Source of the DNA: Candidatus Saccharimonadota bacterium
GTDB lineage: Bacteria; Patescibacteriota; Saccharimonadia; Saccharimonadales; Saccharimonadaceae
DNA length: 64,000 nt
Assembly: GCA_017512095.1 (NCBI GenBank)
Contig: JAFWHC010000003.1
Coordinates: 1-64,000, forward strand
Direction of reading: 5' to 3'
The position numbers and the translations under genes were made by a program. Below the pieces are notes generated by a model, which was not told the origin of the DNA, did not search any database, and saw only the letters and a list, made by a program, of their open reading frames with translations. Below are positions 1 to 8,282 of the stretch, one piece after another. Positions within the stretch are counted from its first letter, which is position 1, and every line of letters starts with the position of its first letter.

Positions 1-2
1 CC

Positions 3-959
3 GACGAAGCTGACCCCTGCGCTACCGTTCAAATTGAAATCCCTTCTGGCGCCAACCTTTCCCAGATTGCTGACCTGCTCAAAAATAACGGCATTATTAA
101 AAGTCCGCTCGCCTTTCAAATTTACGCCCGTCTAACCGGTCAATCGTCCGAACTAAAATCCGGCACCTACAATCTCGCCCCCTCTATGCCAATCGAGAAA
201 ATCTATTCAAAGCTCATCGACGGCTCAAACGACGCCGTGGTTTTCCGCTTCACTGTTCTGCCTGGCGAGACCATGCGCGACATTAAAAAACGGCTTCTCA
301 GCATCGGTTATACAACAGAAGAAGTCGACGCCGCTTTCGCTAAAAACTACAATCACCCAGTCCTTGCCGACAAGCCTGCCGACGCTTCCCTCGAGGGCTA
401 TCTCTTTGGCGAAACTTACGAATTTTACCAAACCGACTCCGTCGAAACCATCATCATTCGCATGCTCGACGAACTATACGCCGTTGTCGAAAAGAACAGT
501 CTCCGCACAAAGTTCAACTCCTTTGGCTACACCCTCCATGAAGGTATCATAATGGCCTCTATCGTCCAAAAAGAAGCCGGCACCGTCTCAAAGGAAGACC
601 AAAAAATCGTCGCGCAGATTTTCTGGGATCGCCTCAAAGACGGCTGGAAACTCGGTTCCGACGTCACTGCGACCTACGCCGCCGATTTGGTCGACCCGGA
701 GCGCAAAACCTACACCGACAACGCCGCTGTTCTCGACATAGACTCCCCCTACAACACGCGCAAATATGCTGGTCTCCCCGCTGGTCCAATCTGCAATCCT
801 GGTGCCCTTGTCCTCATCTCAACCGCCACTCCCGCTGACACTACTTATCGTTATTTCTTGACAGGAGACGATGGTTTGATGTATTATAGTAACACGGAGG
901 CTGAGCATCTCCAGAATGCGTCTGCCCATTGCCAAGTCCTCTGTAACGCTCAACTATGA
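3..959 (+). CDS. mltG: Endolytic murein transglycosylase MltG, 5' end cut off
   Basis: The frame is open from the window edge, so the N-terminus with its membrane anchor is missing; 318 residues are visible. The visible part opens with the LysM-like stretch of the YceG/MltG family (IPSGANLSQIADLLKNNG, then the LKSGTYNL turn). It continues into the catalytic domain with ASIVQKEAG, the position of the family's conserved VEKE-type motif, and SDVTATYA and YNTRKYAGLPAGPICNPG, which match the family core. The protein cuts nascent glycan strands at the outer face of the membrane and sets strand length. It ends in TGA, overlapping the next ATG by four bases (ATGA), so the two wall genes are probably translationally coupled. 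One acidic residue of the usual pair reads Q here; I cannot say whether this affects catalysis. Confidence 0.93.
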   Translation, partial: DEADPCATVQIEIPSGANLSQIADLLKNNGIIKSPLAFQIYARLTGQSSELKSGTYNLAPSMPIEKIYSKLIDGSNDAVVFRFTVLPGETMRDIKKRLLSIGYTTEEVDAAFAKNYNHPVLADKPADASLEGYLFGETYEFYQTDSVETIIIRMLDELYAVVEKNSLRTKFNSFGYTLHEGIIMASIVQKEAGTVSKEDQKIVAQIFWDRLKDGWKLGSDVTATYAADLVDPERKTYTDNAAVLDIDSPYNTRKYAGLPAGPICNPGALVLISTATPADTTYRYFLTGDDGLMYYSNTEAEHLQNASAHCQVLCNAQL

Positions 960-2020
960 AAACTAAAAAATCTTCAAAAACCGGCAAACACCCGTTTCTG
1001 CGGGTTGTTGGTTATGCTTTGTCTGGTGCGGCCATCTTTGGCTTGGTTTATTTTGGTTCTCAAAACAAAACCGCTGAAGAAAACGGCGTGCCGATTATGA
1101 TGGCTATTTCCGACAACAACTACTCCGTATCCGTCGACCAGCTTTCTGAACTTTACATCGTCGCAGAAATCGCCAACAATGTTAGCTTGAGCTCGTCGAG
1201 CTATCTCAACATGGACTATATTTCCGCTGTCACGCAATACTCAATCAACCAAACCGCTTCTTCTCGCATTGAAAAAACCAACATCGTCGACACTTCGTCT
1301 CTCGCTAAGGGCGTGATCGAATATGAAGTTGGCCAGAACGAGTCTATGGAAGCCATCGCCGCCTCCTTCGGCTTAACAACCGACCAAATTCGTTGGTCAA
1401 ATGGCCTTAAAAACACTGACATTTCCGCTGGCCAAACACTTTACTTGCCTAGCGTCGCCGGTATCGTTTATACCATCAAAGAAGGCGACACTGCTGACTC
1501 AATCGCTAGCAAATACGGCTCCTCAGCTGACGAAATTGCCGACAAGAACAACCTCGCTTCTCGCGGTGTCACCGCTGGCACGAAAATTGTCGTTCCTGGC
1601 GGCGTCGTGCCGGAAACCGAACGCCCAGAATATGTTCCGCCTGCCCCCGTCCAAACATACACTCCGACATACAATCTCTACGCGACTAGCTCGAATCCAA
1701 TGCCATATGGCTGGTGTACTTGGTATGCCTGGCAATGGCGCTACGAAAACGGCTCTCCGCTTCCTGGCGGTCTCGGCAACGCCCGTTACTGGGCTTCGCA
1801 GCTTGGCTCTAAGGGTTTCGCCGTTGGACGTGAACCTGCCTATGGTGCGGTCTTCGTCTCTCAGGCTGGTTATTACGGCCACGTTGGCATCGTTACCGGC
1901 GTCAACGCTGACGGTTCAATCGAAATCACCGACATGAACGGCGTGGCAGGTTGGGGCCGTGTCGGCACAAAAACCGTCTCCGCCGGCGAAGCCGCCAGCT
2001 ACCAATACGTCTATATGTAA
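956..2020 (+). CDS. Membrane-anchored LysM-CHAP peptidoglycan hydrolase
   Basis: A 354-residue protein with one N-terminal membrane helix (about residues 15-35) and two LysM repeats (about 122-167 and 170-215; the second starts YTIKEGDTADSIASKYG). A Pro-rich linker and a C-terminal CHAP amidase/endopeptidase domain follow. The expected CHAP cysteine lies in GWCTWYAW and the histidine in YYGHVGIV. The layout is that of an exported cell-wall hydrolase that binds glycan and cuts peptide or amide bonds. It overlaps mltG by four bases, so a glycan-cutting and a peptide-cutting enzyme are made together, fitting a role in wall growth or separation. It could equally act on the host cell wall in an epibiont; the sequence does not decide this. 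Confidence 0.92.
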   Translation: MKTKKSSKTGKHPFLRVVGYALSGAAIFGLVYFGSQNKTAEENGVPIMMAISDNNYSVSVDQLSELYIVAEIANNVSLSSSSYLNMDYISAVTQYSINQTASSRIEKTNIVDTSSLAKGVIEYEVGQNESMEAIAASFGLTTDQIRWSNGLKNTDISAGQTLYLPSVAGIVYTIKEGDTADSIASKYGSSADEIADKNNLASRGVTAGTKIVVPGGVVPETERPEYVPPAPVQTYTPTYNLYATSSNPMPYGWCTWYAWQWRYENGSPLPGGLGNARYWASQLGSKGFAVGREPAYGAVFVSQAGYYGHVGIVTGVNADGSIEITDMNGVAGWGRVGTKTVSAGEAASYQYVYM

Positions 2021-2058
2021 ACTCGGTTAACGCATTTGCTTATATGATGCAGATATGG

Positions 2059-2064
2059 TATAAT
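2059..2064 (+). promoter_or_regulatory. Extended -10 box of obgE (leaderless start)
   Basis: TGG-TATAAT with only 6 nt between the box and the ATG at 2071, which puts the expected transcription start on the A of the start codon. There is no SD sequence. Confidence 0.75.
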
Positions 2065-2070
2065 TAGCCT

Positions 2071-3375
2071 ATGTTTGTTGATACCGCAAAAGTAAAATTA
2101 AAAGCCGGCAAGGGCGGTGATGGAGCCGTCTCTTTTCGCCATGAAATCTATATTCCAAAAGGCGGTCCTGACGGTGGCGACGGTGGCAAAGGCGGTTCAA
2201 TCATCTTTCGTGCCGACAAAGATACAAACACTCTTCTCGATTTTCGCTACAACCCCGAGCTGAAGGCCGAAGACGGCAAAAACGGCGCCGGCACGCGCTC
2301 TGCTGGCCGCTCTGGCAAAGACTTGATTGTCGAAGTCCCGATTGGCACGGCAGTATGGAAAATAGCGAGCGAATCTTCAACCACAAGCAAGCGCGTTCTC
2401 ATCGCCGACCTTGTCGAAGATGGCCAGACCGCCGTTATCGCAAAGGGTGGCGACGGTGGCTTTGGCAACGCCCACTTTAAGTCTAGTACTCGTCAGGCTC
2501 CGATTATCGCCGAAGTTGGCGAACCGGGCGAAGAATTCGAAGCCGAACTCGAGTTAAAACTCCTTGCCGACATCGGCCTTGTCGGTCTTCCGAACGCTGG
2601 CAAATCCACTTTTCTCTCGGTTGTCTCAAACGCTAAGCCAGAAATCGCCGATTACCCCTTCACAACCATCACTCCAAATCTCGGCGTCGCTACTATCGAC
2701 GACAAGGATCTGCTTATCGCTGACATCCCCGGCCTCATTGAAGGCGCTGCCGAAGGAAAGGGCCTAGGCCACGCTTTCCTCCGCCACGTCGACCGTACGG
2801 CAGTTCTGCTTCATCTTGTCGATGTCTACAATGACGACGCTGGCAAAGCCTACGAAACAATTAGACAAGAGCTCACTAAATACTCCGATCTTCGAGATCG
2901 CCCCGAAGTCGTCGCTCTGACCAAATGCGAAGGTCTCGACCCCGAAATCATCGAGATGCAAAAACAATCAATTCTCTCGAAAAAACCGAACGCCAAAATC
3001 TTCGCCATCTCCTCCTCCGCCCACCAAGGCTTAGATGAATTATTACGAGAATTAAAAAACAATATTAAACATAAAAAACCAATTATTAAACAAGATAACA
3101 ATAAATCGGATATTCCTGTAATTTCGCTAAATCCAGATTTAGTAAAAGAAACATGGAAGATTGAAAAAACCGACGACGACAAATTTGTCGTCACCGGCGA
3201 AAAAATCGAAAAATTCGCCCGCCGCACCGACTTCAACAACTACGCCTCGGTCAACCGCCTCCGCGACATCTTGAAAAAGCTTGGCATTCGTGCCGAGCTC
3301 ACGTCTCAGGGCGCTGGACCCGACTCTATCATCAGCATTGCCGACCGCGAATTCACCCTGGTAGAAGACTGGTAA
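2071..3375 (+). CDS. obgE: GTPase ObgE/CgtA
   Basis: A 434-residue Obg protein with all three domains. The glycine-rich Obg fold (residues 1-158) contains GKGGDGAVSFRHE and GGDGGKGGS. The G domain has P-loop GLPNAGKST near residue 172, switch I DYPFTTITPNLG and G3 DIPGLIEGA. An OCT domain (about 350-434) ends in the conserved GAGPDSIISIADREF stretch. Obg GTPases bind the 50S subunit and act in ribosome maturation and the stringent response. It is monocistronic, with a leaderless-type promoter directly upstream. From about 3050 the third base of codons turns A/T-rich for about 100 nt (the domain linker), then returns to the C-ending style of the region. Confidence 0.97.
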   Translation: MFVDTAKVKLKAGKGGDGAVSFRHEIYIPKGGPDGGDGGKGGSIIFRADKDTNTLLDFRYNPELKAEDGKNGAGTRSAGRSGKDLIVEVPIGTAVWKIASESSTTSKRVLIADLVEDGQTAVIAKGGDGGFGNAHFKSSTRQAPIIAEVGEPGEEFEAELELKLLADIGLVGLPNAGKSTFLSVVSNAKPEIADYPFTTITPNLGVATIDDKDLLIADIPGLIEGAAEGKGLGHAFLRHVDRTAVLLHLVDVYNDDAGKAYETIRQELTKYSDLRDRPEVVALTKCEGLDPEIIEMQKQSILSKKPNAKIFAISSSAHQGLDELLRELKNNIKHKKPIIKQDNNKSDIPVISLNPDLVKETWKIEKTDDDKFVVTGEKIEKFARRTDFNNYASVNRLRDILKKLGIRAELTSQGAGPDSIISIADREFTLVEDW

Positions 3376-3404
3376 ATTTTACAACATTTTTTGGCATAAC
3401 CGTC

Positions 3405-3433
3405 TTGACATAAGCACGATAATTCATTAAAAT
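3405..3433 (+). promoter_or_regulatory. Sigma-70 promoter of the ncRNA upstream of uvrB
   Basis: TTGACA at 3405-3410, a 17-nt spacer and TAAAAT at 3428-3433. No reading frame follows; a structured segment ending in a strong hairpin terminator does. Confidence 0.8.
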
Positions 3434-3439
3434 AGACTT

Positions 3440-3585
3440 AAGCTGATACGCTTCACGGGGTTCCACTGATTCTTAGTGGAGTGTGGAGACTACATTAAAA
3501 ACAAAAACAGCGGATTAAAACAAAACAATGTGCCCCAGGGTGGGCGCGCATCAGCGGGAGGCCGGCAAACGCCGGTCTCCTTTTG
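3440..3585 (+). ncRNA. Structured small RNA of unknown class
   Basis: About 145 nt bounded by a consensus promoter and a strong terminator, with no credible ORF. GCTGATACGC (3442-3451) pairs with GCGCATCAGC (3546-3555), 9 of 10 pairs. GGGG (3457-3460) can pair with CCCC (3533-3536). TCCACT/AGTGGA (3462-3467, 3475-3480) makes an internal hairpin. The middle, 3493-3528, is A-rich and probably single-stranded. A long closing helix around an open centre is the general plan of 6S RNA. The signature bases of the SRP RNA, tmRNA and RNase P are absent, so I leave the class open. Confidence 0.7.
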
Positions 3586-3592
3586 TATTTTT
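3557..3592 (+). terminator. Intrinsic terminator of the ncRNA
   Basis: A 10-bp GC-rich stem (3557-3566 with 3571-3580), AAAC loop, then TTTTGTATTTTTT. Confidence 0.88.
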
Positions 3593-3604
3593 TAAAAAAG
3601 CATA

Positions 3605-3610
3605 TATAAT
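3605..3610 (+). promoter_or_regulatory. -10 box of uvrB (leaderless start)
   Basis: TATAAT 7 nt before the ATG at 3618, directly after the ncRNA terminator; no SD. This decides the start codon of uvrB. Confidence 0.7.
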
Positions 3611-3617
3611 ATATAGT

Positions 3618-5621
3618 ATGAAATTTGAACTTGTCTCGAAATATCAGCCAACCGGCGATCAGCCCGCCGCCATTAAACAGCTCACTAAAGGCCTTAAAGA
3701 GGGAATTAAGGAACAGACTCTCCTCGGCGTCACTGGTTCCGGCAAAACTTTCACGATGGCGAACTTAATCCAAAACTTCGGCAAGCCGACCCTCGTCCTT
3801 GCACATAACAAAACTCTCGCCGCTCAACTCTACTCCGAGTTTCGCGAATTTTTCCCCAAAAACGAAGTCCATTATTTTGTATCATATTTCGACTACTATC
3901 AGCCCGAGGCCTACATTGCTTCGACCGACACCTACATCGAAAAGGACTCCGCCATTAACGAAGAAATCGACCGCCTTCGCCACGGCGCCACCGAGGCTCT
4001 TTTAACTCGTGATGATGTTATCATCGTCGCCTCGGTTTCCTGTATTTACGGCATCGGTTCTCCTGCAAACTACCAAGAAATGTCCATGCCACTCTGGAAA
4101 AAGCCATCCGGCTGGGTCACGACTGGCGACGTCGCGATTAACGGTCAGCTTGACTTCATTCGCTCCCTCGTCCATATGCAATATCATCGCAACGACCTCG
4201 CCTTTGAACGTGGCAACTTCCGCGTCATGGGCGACACGATTGACCTCTTTCCGGCCTCTGGCGAATGGGCGTATCGTTTTGAATTCGGTTTTGACAACCT
4301 CGAATCCGTCAAGATTATCGACCCTCTGACTGGCGAAGTCCGCGAACGTCCCGACCATATTCACATTTTTCCGAATACTCATTACGCGACACCCGACTCC
4401 GACCTCCAGCGCGCCCTTGTCAGCATCGAAAAAGAATATAAAGAACGCCTCGCCTTTTTCGAAAAACATCAAAAATACCTCGAAGCCCAGCGTCTCTCGC
4501 AAAGAATCAAATATGACCTAGAAATGCTAGAAACCACGGGCTTTGTCAAGGGCATAGAAAACTATTCGCGTCATCTCGAGGGTCGCAAAGCCGGCGAACC
4601 GCCCTCCACTCTCCTCGACTTCTTCCCGGAAGACTTCCTTCTTCTCGTTGATGAATCACACATGACCCTGCCCCAAGTTCGTGGCATGTATAACGGCGAC
4701 CACTCGAGAAAACAAAATCTCGTCGACTATGGCTTCCGTTTGCCTTCTGCTCTCGATAACCGCCCGCTCACCTTCCCCGAATTTTATCGACATATCTCCC
4801 ACGCTGTTTACGTCTCTGCCACCCCTGGTGATTATGAGCTTGCGAACTGCCCGAAACCCGCCGAACAAGTCATTCGTCCGACTGGCCTTCTCGACCCAGA
4901 AATCGAAGTGAGGCCCTCCGAAGGACAAATTGACAACCTCATGGAAGAAATCGATCAGCGCATCGCCAAAAACCAGCGCACCCTGGTTACAACCCTAACG
5001 AAGCGTATGGCGGAAGACTTAACTGACCATCTCAAAGAACGCGGAATTAAGACCGCCTATGTCCATTCCGACATCGATACATTAGAGCGCGGCGACATCT
5101 TGCGCGATCTCCGCGCCGGTGTTTACGACGTCCTCGTCGGCATCAACCTTCTTCGCGAAGGACTCGACCTTCCCGAAGTCTCTCTCGTTGCAATTCTCGA
5201 CGCCGACAAAGAAGGCTTCCTTCGTTCCGAATCTGCTTTGATTCAGACTATTGGTCGCGCCGCTCGTCACGTTGAAGGCAAGGTTATCATGTATGCCGAC
5301 TTCATCACCGAAAGCATGGAAAAAGCCATCAGCGAGACTGCTCGTCGTCGCGATATTCAAATGGCTTACAATAAAGAACATAACATCACCCCACAAGGAA
5401 TTAAAAAGGAAATCTCTGCTGGTCTTCGCGCGATTATTCCAGAAAAAGAAGAGAAATCGAAGTTCGACATCAAGAAGATTCCAAAAGAAGAACTCCCGAG
5501 CCTCATTAAACAACTCGAATCCGAAATGAAGCTCGCCGCTGCGAACCTCGAATTCGAGCGCGCCGCCATGCTCCGCGACTCCATAGCCGAGATTCAGTCC
5601 ACCCTCCACCCGAAAAATTGA
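3618..5621 (+). CDS. uvrB: Excinuclease ABC subunit UvrB
   Basis: A 667-residue UvrB: the damage-verifying helicase-like subunit of nucleotide excision repair, loaded by UvrA and partner of UvrC. Walker A GVTGSGKT lies near residue 38. The beta-hairpin region [10 protein letters not shown] is followed by [14 protein letters not shown]. The helicase motif DESH sits in [21 protein letters not shown], with motif [12 protein letters not shown] further on. The C-terminal UVR domain (about residues 628-660, [21 protein letters not shown]) binds UvrC. An upstream in-frame start at 3528 would run through the ncRNA terminator and is rejected; the ATG at 3618 begins [16 protein letters not shown] as in the family. 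The stop codon overlaps the -35 box of luxS. Confidence 0.97.
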   Translation: MKFELVSKYQPTGDQPAAIKQLTKGLKEGIKEQTLLGVTGSGKTFTMANLIQNFGKPTLVLAHNKTLAAQLYSEFREFFPKNEVHYFVSYFDYYQPEAYIASTDTYIEKDSAINEEIDRLRHGATEALLTRDDVIIVASVSCIYGIGSPANYQEMSMPLWKKPSGWVTTGDVAINGQLDFIRSLVHMQYHRNDLAFERGNFRVMGDTIDLFPASGEWAYRFEFGFDNLESVKIIDPLTGEVRERPDHIHIFPNTHYATPDSDLQRALVSIEKEYKERLAFFEKHQKYLEAQRLSQRIKYDLEMLETTGFVKGIENYSRHLEGRKAGEPPSTLLDFFPEDFLLLVDESHMTLPQVRGMYNGDHSRKQNLVDYGFRLPSALDNRPLTFPEFYRHISHAVYVSATPGDYELANCPKPAEQVIRPTGLLDPEIEVRPSEGQIDNLMEEIDQRIAKNQRTLVTTLTKRMAEDLTDHLKERGIKTAYVHSDIDTLERGDILRDLRAGVYDVLVGINLLREGLDLPEVSLVAILDADKEGFLRSESALIQTIGRAARHVEGKVIMYADFITESMEKAISETARRRDIQMAYNKEHNITPQGIKKEISAGLRAIIPEKEEKSKFDIKKIPKEELPSLIKQLESEMKLAAANLEFERAAMLRDSIAEIQSTLHPKN

Positions 5622-5646
5622 CAAGAGTAGAAGTTGATAGTATAAT
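5618..5646 (+). promoter_or_regulatory. Consensus promoter of luxS
   Basis: TTGACA (5618-5623), a 17-nt spacer, TATAAT (5641-5646). The -35 overlaps the uvrB stop codon. Unlike its neighbours it drives a leader of about 50 nt. Confidence 0.85.
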
Positions 5647-5655
5647 ACACCGCAG

Positions 5656-5697
5656 TTGTCCTTTGCGACAATGAATTTTTTGACAATTGGAGAGTGA
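5656..5697 (+). promoter_or_regulatory. luxS leader: hairpin and eight-codon upstream ORF
   Basis: TTGTC/GACAA (5656-5660 with 5667-5671) forms a small hairpin. An upstream ORF, MNFLTIGE then TGA, runs 5671-5697. Its last codons GGA GAG overlap the SD of luxS (TTGGAGAG, 5687-5694), so translation of the mini-ORF and initiation at luxS would interfere or couple. Translation of the mini-ORF is inferred only. Confidence 0.4.
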
Positions 5698-5702
5698 TTT
5701 TC

Positions 5703-6200
5703 ATGTTGAATCAGGACACGATTGCAAGCTTCGAAATCGACCACACCAGGCTGCGCCCCGGGCTGTACATTTCTCGTCTCGACCACTTTGGCCTTGCCAT
5801 GATGACGACGCTTGACCTCCGGTTTGTCTCGCCAAACAGCGAGCTTGAACAGCCCTTGTCGCCCGCCGCCCTGCACACCATTGAGCATCTCGGCGCGATT
5901 TATCTTCGCAACTACACTCCTGAGCGTCTCAATGTCGTCTACTTCGGACCGATGGGGTGCCGCACGGGCTGCTACACCGTAATGTATGGTAGTCACAAGG
6001 TCGAGCATTACGTTCCGTTGTTTGTCGGCATGGCCGACTTCATTCTGAGCTGGAACGACAAAATTCCCGGCGCAACACGCGAAGGCTGCGGCAACTATCG
6101 TGATCACAATCTGCTCGCCGCCAAAGCCGCCATGTACAAATGGCGCAACGTGCTCGAGTCTCGTGATCTTGACTACGACCAGTTTCACTATCCAACATAA
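5703..6200 (+). CDS. luxS: S-ribosylhomocysteine lyase LuxS
   Basis: A 165-residue LuxS, the normal length. It cleaves S-ribosylhomocysteine to homocysteine and DPD, the precursor of autoinducer-2. The metal-binding motif is HTIEHL (about residues 57-62), the catalytic-cysteine motif is GPMGCRTGCY and the third metal ligand is in GCGNYRDHN. The substrate-end motif DHTRLRPGLYISR opens the protein. The start at ATG 5703 is set by TTGGAGAG eight bases upstream; a GTG at 5694 lies inside that SD. It is monocistronic with its own consensus promoter and terminator. GC-rich codons (CTG, CGC, CCC) differ from the neighbours and hint at acquisition. No Pfs or other methyl-cycle gene is nearby. Confidence 0.95.
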   Translation: MLNQDTIASFEIDHTRLRPGLYISRLDHFGLAMMTTLDLRFVSPNSELEQPLSPAALHTIEHLGAIYLRNYTPERLNVVYFGPMGCRTGCYTVMYGSHKVEHYVPLFVGMADFILSWNDKIPGATREGCGNYRDHNLLAAKAAMYKWRNVLESRDLDYDQFHYPT

Positions 6201-6210
6201 CTTTTCTCGC

Positions 6211-6233
6211 GGAGCCGCAACGGCTCCCTTTTT
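6211..6233 (+). terminator. luxS terminator
   Basis: GGAGCCG-caa-CGGCTCC followed by CTTTTT. Confidence 0.88.
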
Positions 6234-6258
6234 ATACACAAGAGCTTGAAAAACATCG

Positions 6259-6287
6259 TTGTTTTTAAGTCTGGCTTATGCTAAAAT
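6259..6287 (+). promoter_or_regulatory. Promoter of the small membrane protein
   Basis: TTGTTT (6259-6264), 17 nt, extended TGC-TAAAAT (6282-6287), 10 nt before the ATG at 6298. Near-leaderless. Confidence 0.6.
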
Positions 6288-6297
6288 AAATATAAAT

Positions 6298-6570
6298 ATG
6301 AGTGAAGAGAGAGTTAAAAAGATTATTTCTAGCGACCCTGCGCGGCCTAACCCATCATCAATCATGTCCGCCCCGCGCGACAAAAAGAAAACCCAGCGTA
6401 GCTTAATAATCTTCGGCGCTCTCATTTTGAGTCTCGCCATAAACATCGTTCTCCTCGTCGTCTTTGTCTCTAAAAACGAAAAAATTAACGCCCTCGAAAC
6501 CGAAGTTAAAGACAACGAAGCTCTAATTCTCGAGCTAAAAAACAAAGTCAACTCATTAAGTAGTTTTTAA
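6298..6570 (+). CDS. Small single-pass membrane protein with coiled-coil tail
   Basis: A 90-residue protein that I do not recognise. It has a basic cytoplasmic N-terminus of about 35 residues, one hydrophobic segment (about 36-57, LIIFGALILSLAINIVLLVV) and a short charged heptad-like tail (KNEKINALETEV to NKVNSL) able to form a coiled coil outside the membrane. The upstream in-frame ATG at 6259 would include promoter sequence, so MSEERVKK at 6298 is preferred. The shape recalls FtsB/DivIC-like or LapA-like proteins, but no specific motif supports either. It stands alone between luxS and gatC, each with its own promoter. Confidence 0.7.
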   Translation: MSEERVKKIISSDPARPNPSSIMSAPRDKKKTQRSLIIFGALILSLAINIVLLVVFVSKNEKINALETEVKDNEALILELKNKVNSLSSF

Positions 6571-6586
6571 TTTGCTCGATAAGTGT

Positions 6587-6592
6587 TATAAT
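6587..6592 (+). promoter_or_regulatory. Extended -10 box of the gat operon (leaderless)
   Basis: TGT-TATAAT ending 8 nt before the gatC ATG at 6601; no SD. Confidence 0.72.
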
Positions 6593-6600
6593 TTCCATTA

Positions 6601-6888
6601 ATGGAAGTTACAAAAGAAGAAATCACGCACCTCGCCAGCCTTAGCAATTTTTCTCTTGGCGCCGAGGAAATCACCAAATTAAAAGCCGACCTTGAAAACA
6701 TTTTGAGGTACATCAGTAAGCTGGACGAGCTCGACGTTAAAGGCGTAGAGCCGACCTACCAAGTTTTTGAAATGGAAAATGTTTGGCGCCCGGACGAGAT
6801 TATTGCTCAAGACGCCGATCGTGAAGCGCTCCTTAACCTTGCGAAAGACTCCGAAGATCATCAAATTAAAGTCCCGAAGGTATTATAA
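6601..6888 (+). CDS. gatC: Asp-tRNA(Asn)/Glu-tRNA(Gln) amidotransferase subunit C
   Basis: A 95-residue GatC, the small scaffold that wraps around GatA and GatB in the transamidosome. The family pattern is clear: the N-terminal EITHLASLSNFSLGAEE, the ILRYISKLDELDVKGVEPTY segment and a C-terminal WRPDEI element. It is first in the gatC-gatA-x-gatB operon, two bases before gatA. The presence of GatCAB implies that Gln-tRNA and/or Asn-tRNA are made by transamidation rather than by a dedicated synthetase. Confidence 0.95.
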   Translation: MEVTKEEITHLASLSNFSLGAEEITKLKADLENILRYISKLDELDVKGVEPTYQVFEMENVWRPDEIIAQDADREALLNLAKDSEDHQIKVPKVL

Positions 6889-6890
6889 TT

Positions 6891-8282
6891 ATGAAAATTG
6901 CTGACAAGAAAACCACCGCTGTCTCGCTCGTTGAAGCGAGCTTGAAACGCATCGAAGAAACTAAAGATTACAACATCTTCACCTTCATCGATAAGGACCA
7001 GGCTCTCAAAAAGGCTCAAGCTATTGATGACAAAATCAAAAAAGGAGAAAACCCTGGTAAGCTCGCCGGCGTTCCTTATGCTTTAAAGGCCAACTTCCTC
7101 TCAAAGAATCGCCCTGCCGATGCTTCTGCAAAAATTCTCACCGAGTTCATCTCGCCCGTCGACTCAACCACGGCCGAAAAACTCGACAAAGAAGGCGCTA
7201 TTTGCGTCGGTTGCGTTAATCTCGATGCTTTTGCGCACGGCTCTTCAACAGAAAATTCCTACTACGGTCCGACAAAAAACGCCAAGGATAAGACTCGTGT
7301 CGCTGGCGGTTCGTCTGGCGGTTCGGCGGTTGCGGTCGCTCTCGATTGTGTGGAATTTGCCACCGGTTCCGACACTGGCGGCTCAATTCGCCAACCAGCT
7401 TCGTTTAATGGCGTCTTCGGCATCAAGCCAACTTATGGTGCTATTTCTCGATATGGTGTTGTCGCAATGGCTTCCAGTCTTGACGTCATCGGTTTCTTTG
7501 CTAAATCCGCTGCCGACCTTGACCTTCTCATGTCTGTCACCGCCGGGAAAGACGAAAAAGATCAAACCACTCTCCCGGATTTTTACGGCTCAAACGACAC
7601 CGAACTCAAGAAAAAGTCCGTTGGCTTCATTAAAGAGTTCATGGCAAGCGAAGCTCTCGACCCGGAGATTAAATCCGCGCTCGAAACAAAACTCGCAAAA
7701 CTCAAGGACAAAGGCTACAAAATCGTCGAGCTCTCTATGCCTACGCTCGAATATGCTCTCGCGGCTTATTACATTATCCAACCCGCCGAGGTTGCCTCCA
7801 ACCTTTCTCGTTACGACGGTATTCGCTACGGCTTCCGCACAGAAAACCTAAAAGCCGATGATAAGACCCCGCTCGACTTGCTCTTTGAGAACACCCGTTC
7901 CGAGGGTTTCATGCCAGAAAACAAACGCCGCATTATGATAGGAAACTTCGTCCTGAGCTCTGGTTTCTACGACGCTTACTTCCTCAAAGCCGCCAAAGCG
8001 CGCACTCTCATCATCGACGAATTCAATAAAGCCTTTGCGGATGTTGACGCCATTCTCACGCCCGTTTCTCCGAACCCCGCCTTCAAGCTCGGCGAAAAAA
8101 TCAGCGACCCAGTCGCCATGTATCTCGAGGACGTTATGTCTGTCCCGGTCAATCTTGCCGGCCTTCCTGCTGTTGCCTTCCCAGTTGGAGAAAATAAAGC
8201 TGGTCTTCCGCTTGGTTTACAAATCATCGGTCCTCGCCGCAGTGATAAAAACCTGCTCAAGCTCACGGAGGAACTCGCCTAA
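6891..8282 (+). CDS. gatA: Amidotransferase subunit A (amidase)
   Basis: A 463-residue amidase-signature enzyme that releases ammonia from glutamine for the transamidation of mischarged tRNA. The Ser-cisSer-Lys triad is visible: lysine in GVPYALKANF, cis-serine in GGSSGGSAVAVA and the nucleophile in GSDTGGSIRQPASF. The C-terminal NLAGLPAVAFPVG and GLPLGLQIIGPRRSD segments are typical. The length is slightly under the usual 480-490. It ends TAATG, its stop overlapping the next start by one base, so the downstream gene is translationally coupled. Confidence 0.96.
   Translation: MKIADKKTTAVSLVEASLKRIEETKDYNIFTFIDKDQALKKAQAIDDKIKKGENPGKLAGVPYALKANFLSKNRPADASAKILTEFISPVDSTTAEKLDKEGAICVGCVNLDAFAHGSSTENSYYGPTKNAKDKTRVAGGSSGGSAVAVALDCVEFATGSDTGGSIRQPASFNGVFGIKPTYGAISRYGVVAMASSLDVIGFFAKSAADLDLLMSVTAGKDEKDQTTLPDFYGSNDTELKKKSVGFIKEFMASEALDPEIKSALETKLAKLKDKGYKIVELSMPTLEYALAAYYIIQPAEVASNLSRYDGIRYGFRTENLKADDKTPLDLLFENTRSEGFMPENKRRIMIGNFVLSSGFYDAYFLKAAKARTLIIDEFNKAFADVDAILTPVSPNPAFKLGEKISDPVAMYLEDVMSVPVNLAGLPAVAFPVGENKAGLPLGLQIIGPRRSDKNLLKLTEELA

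Noticed and set aside
3440-3585. SRP RNA, tmRNA or RNase P RNA
   Set aside because: The conserved SRP tetraloop region, the tRNA-like end of tmRNA and the RNase P core are not present; the transcript is also too short for the latter two.
3528-3617. An in-frame upstream extension of uvrB by 30 codons
   Set aside because: It would be read through the ncRNA terminator and the uvrB -10 box; the family N-terminus begins at 3618.
5082-6239. A long minus-strand ORF of 385 codons
   Set aside because: Antisense to uvrB and luxS, both certain genes; low-complexity hydrophobic/charged translation typical of a shadow frame.
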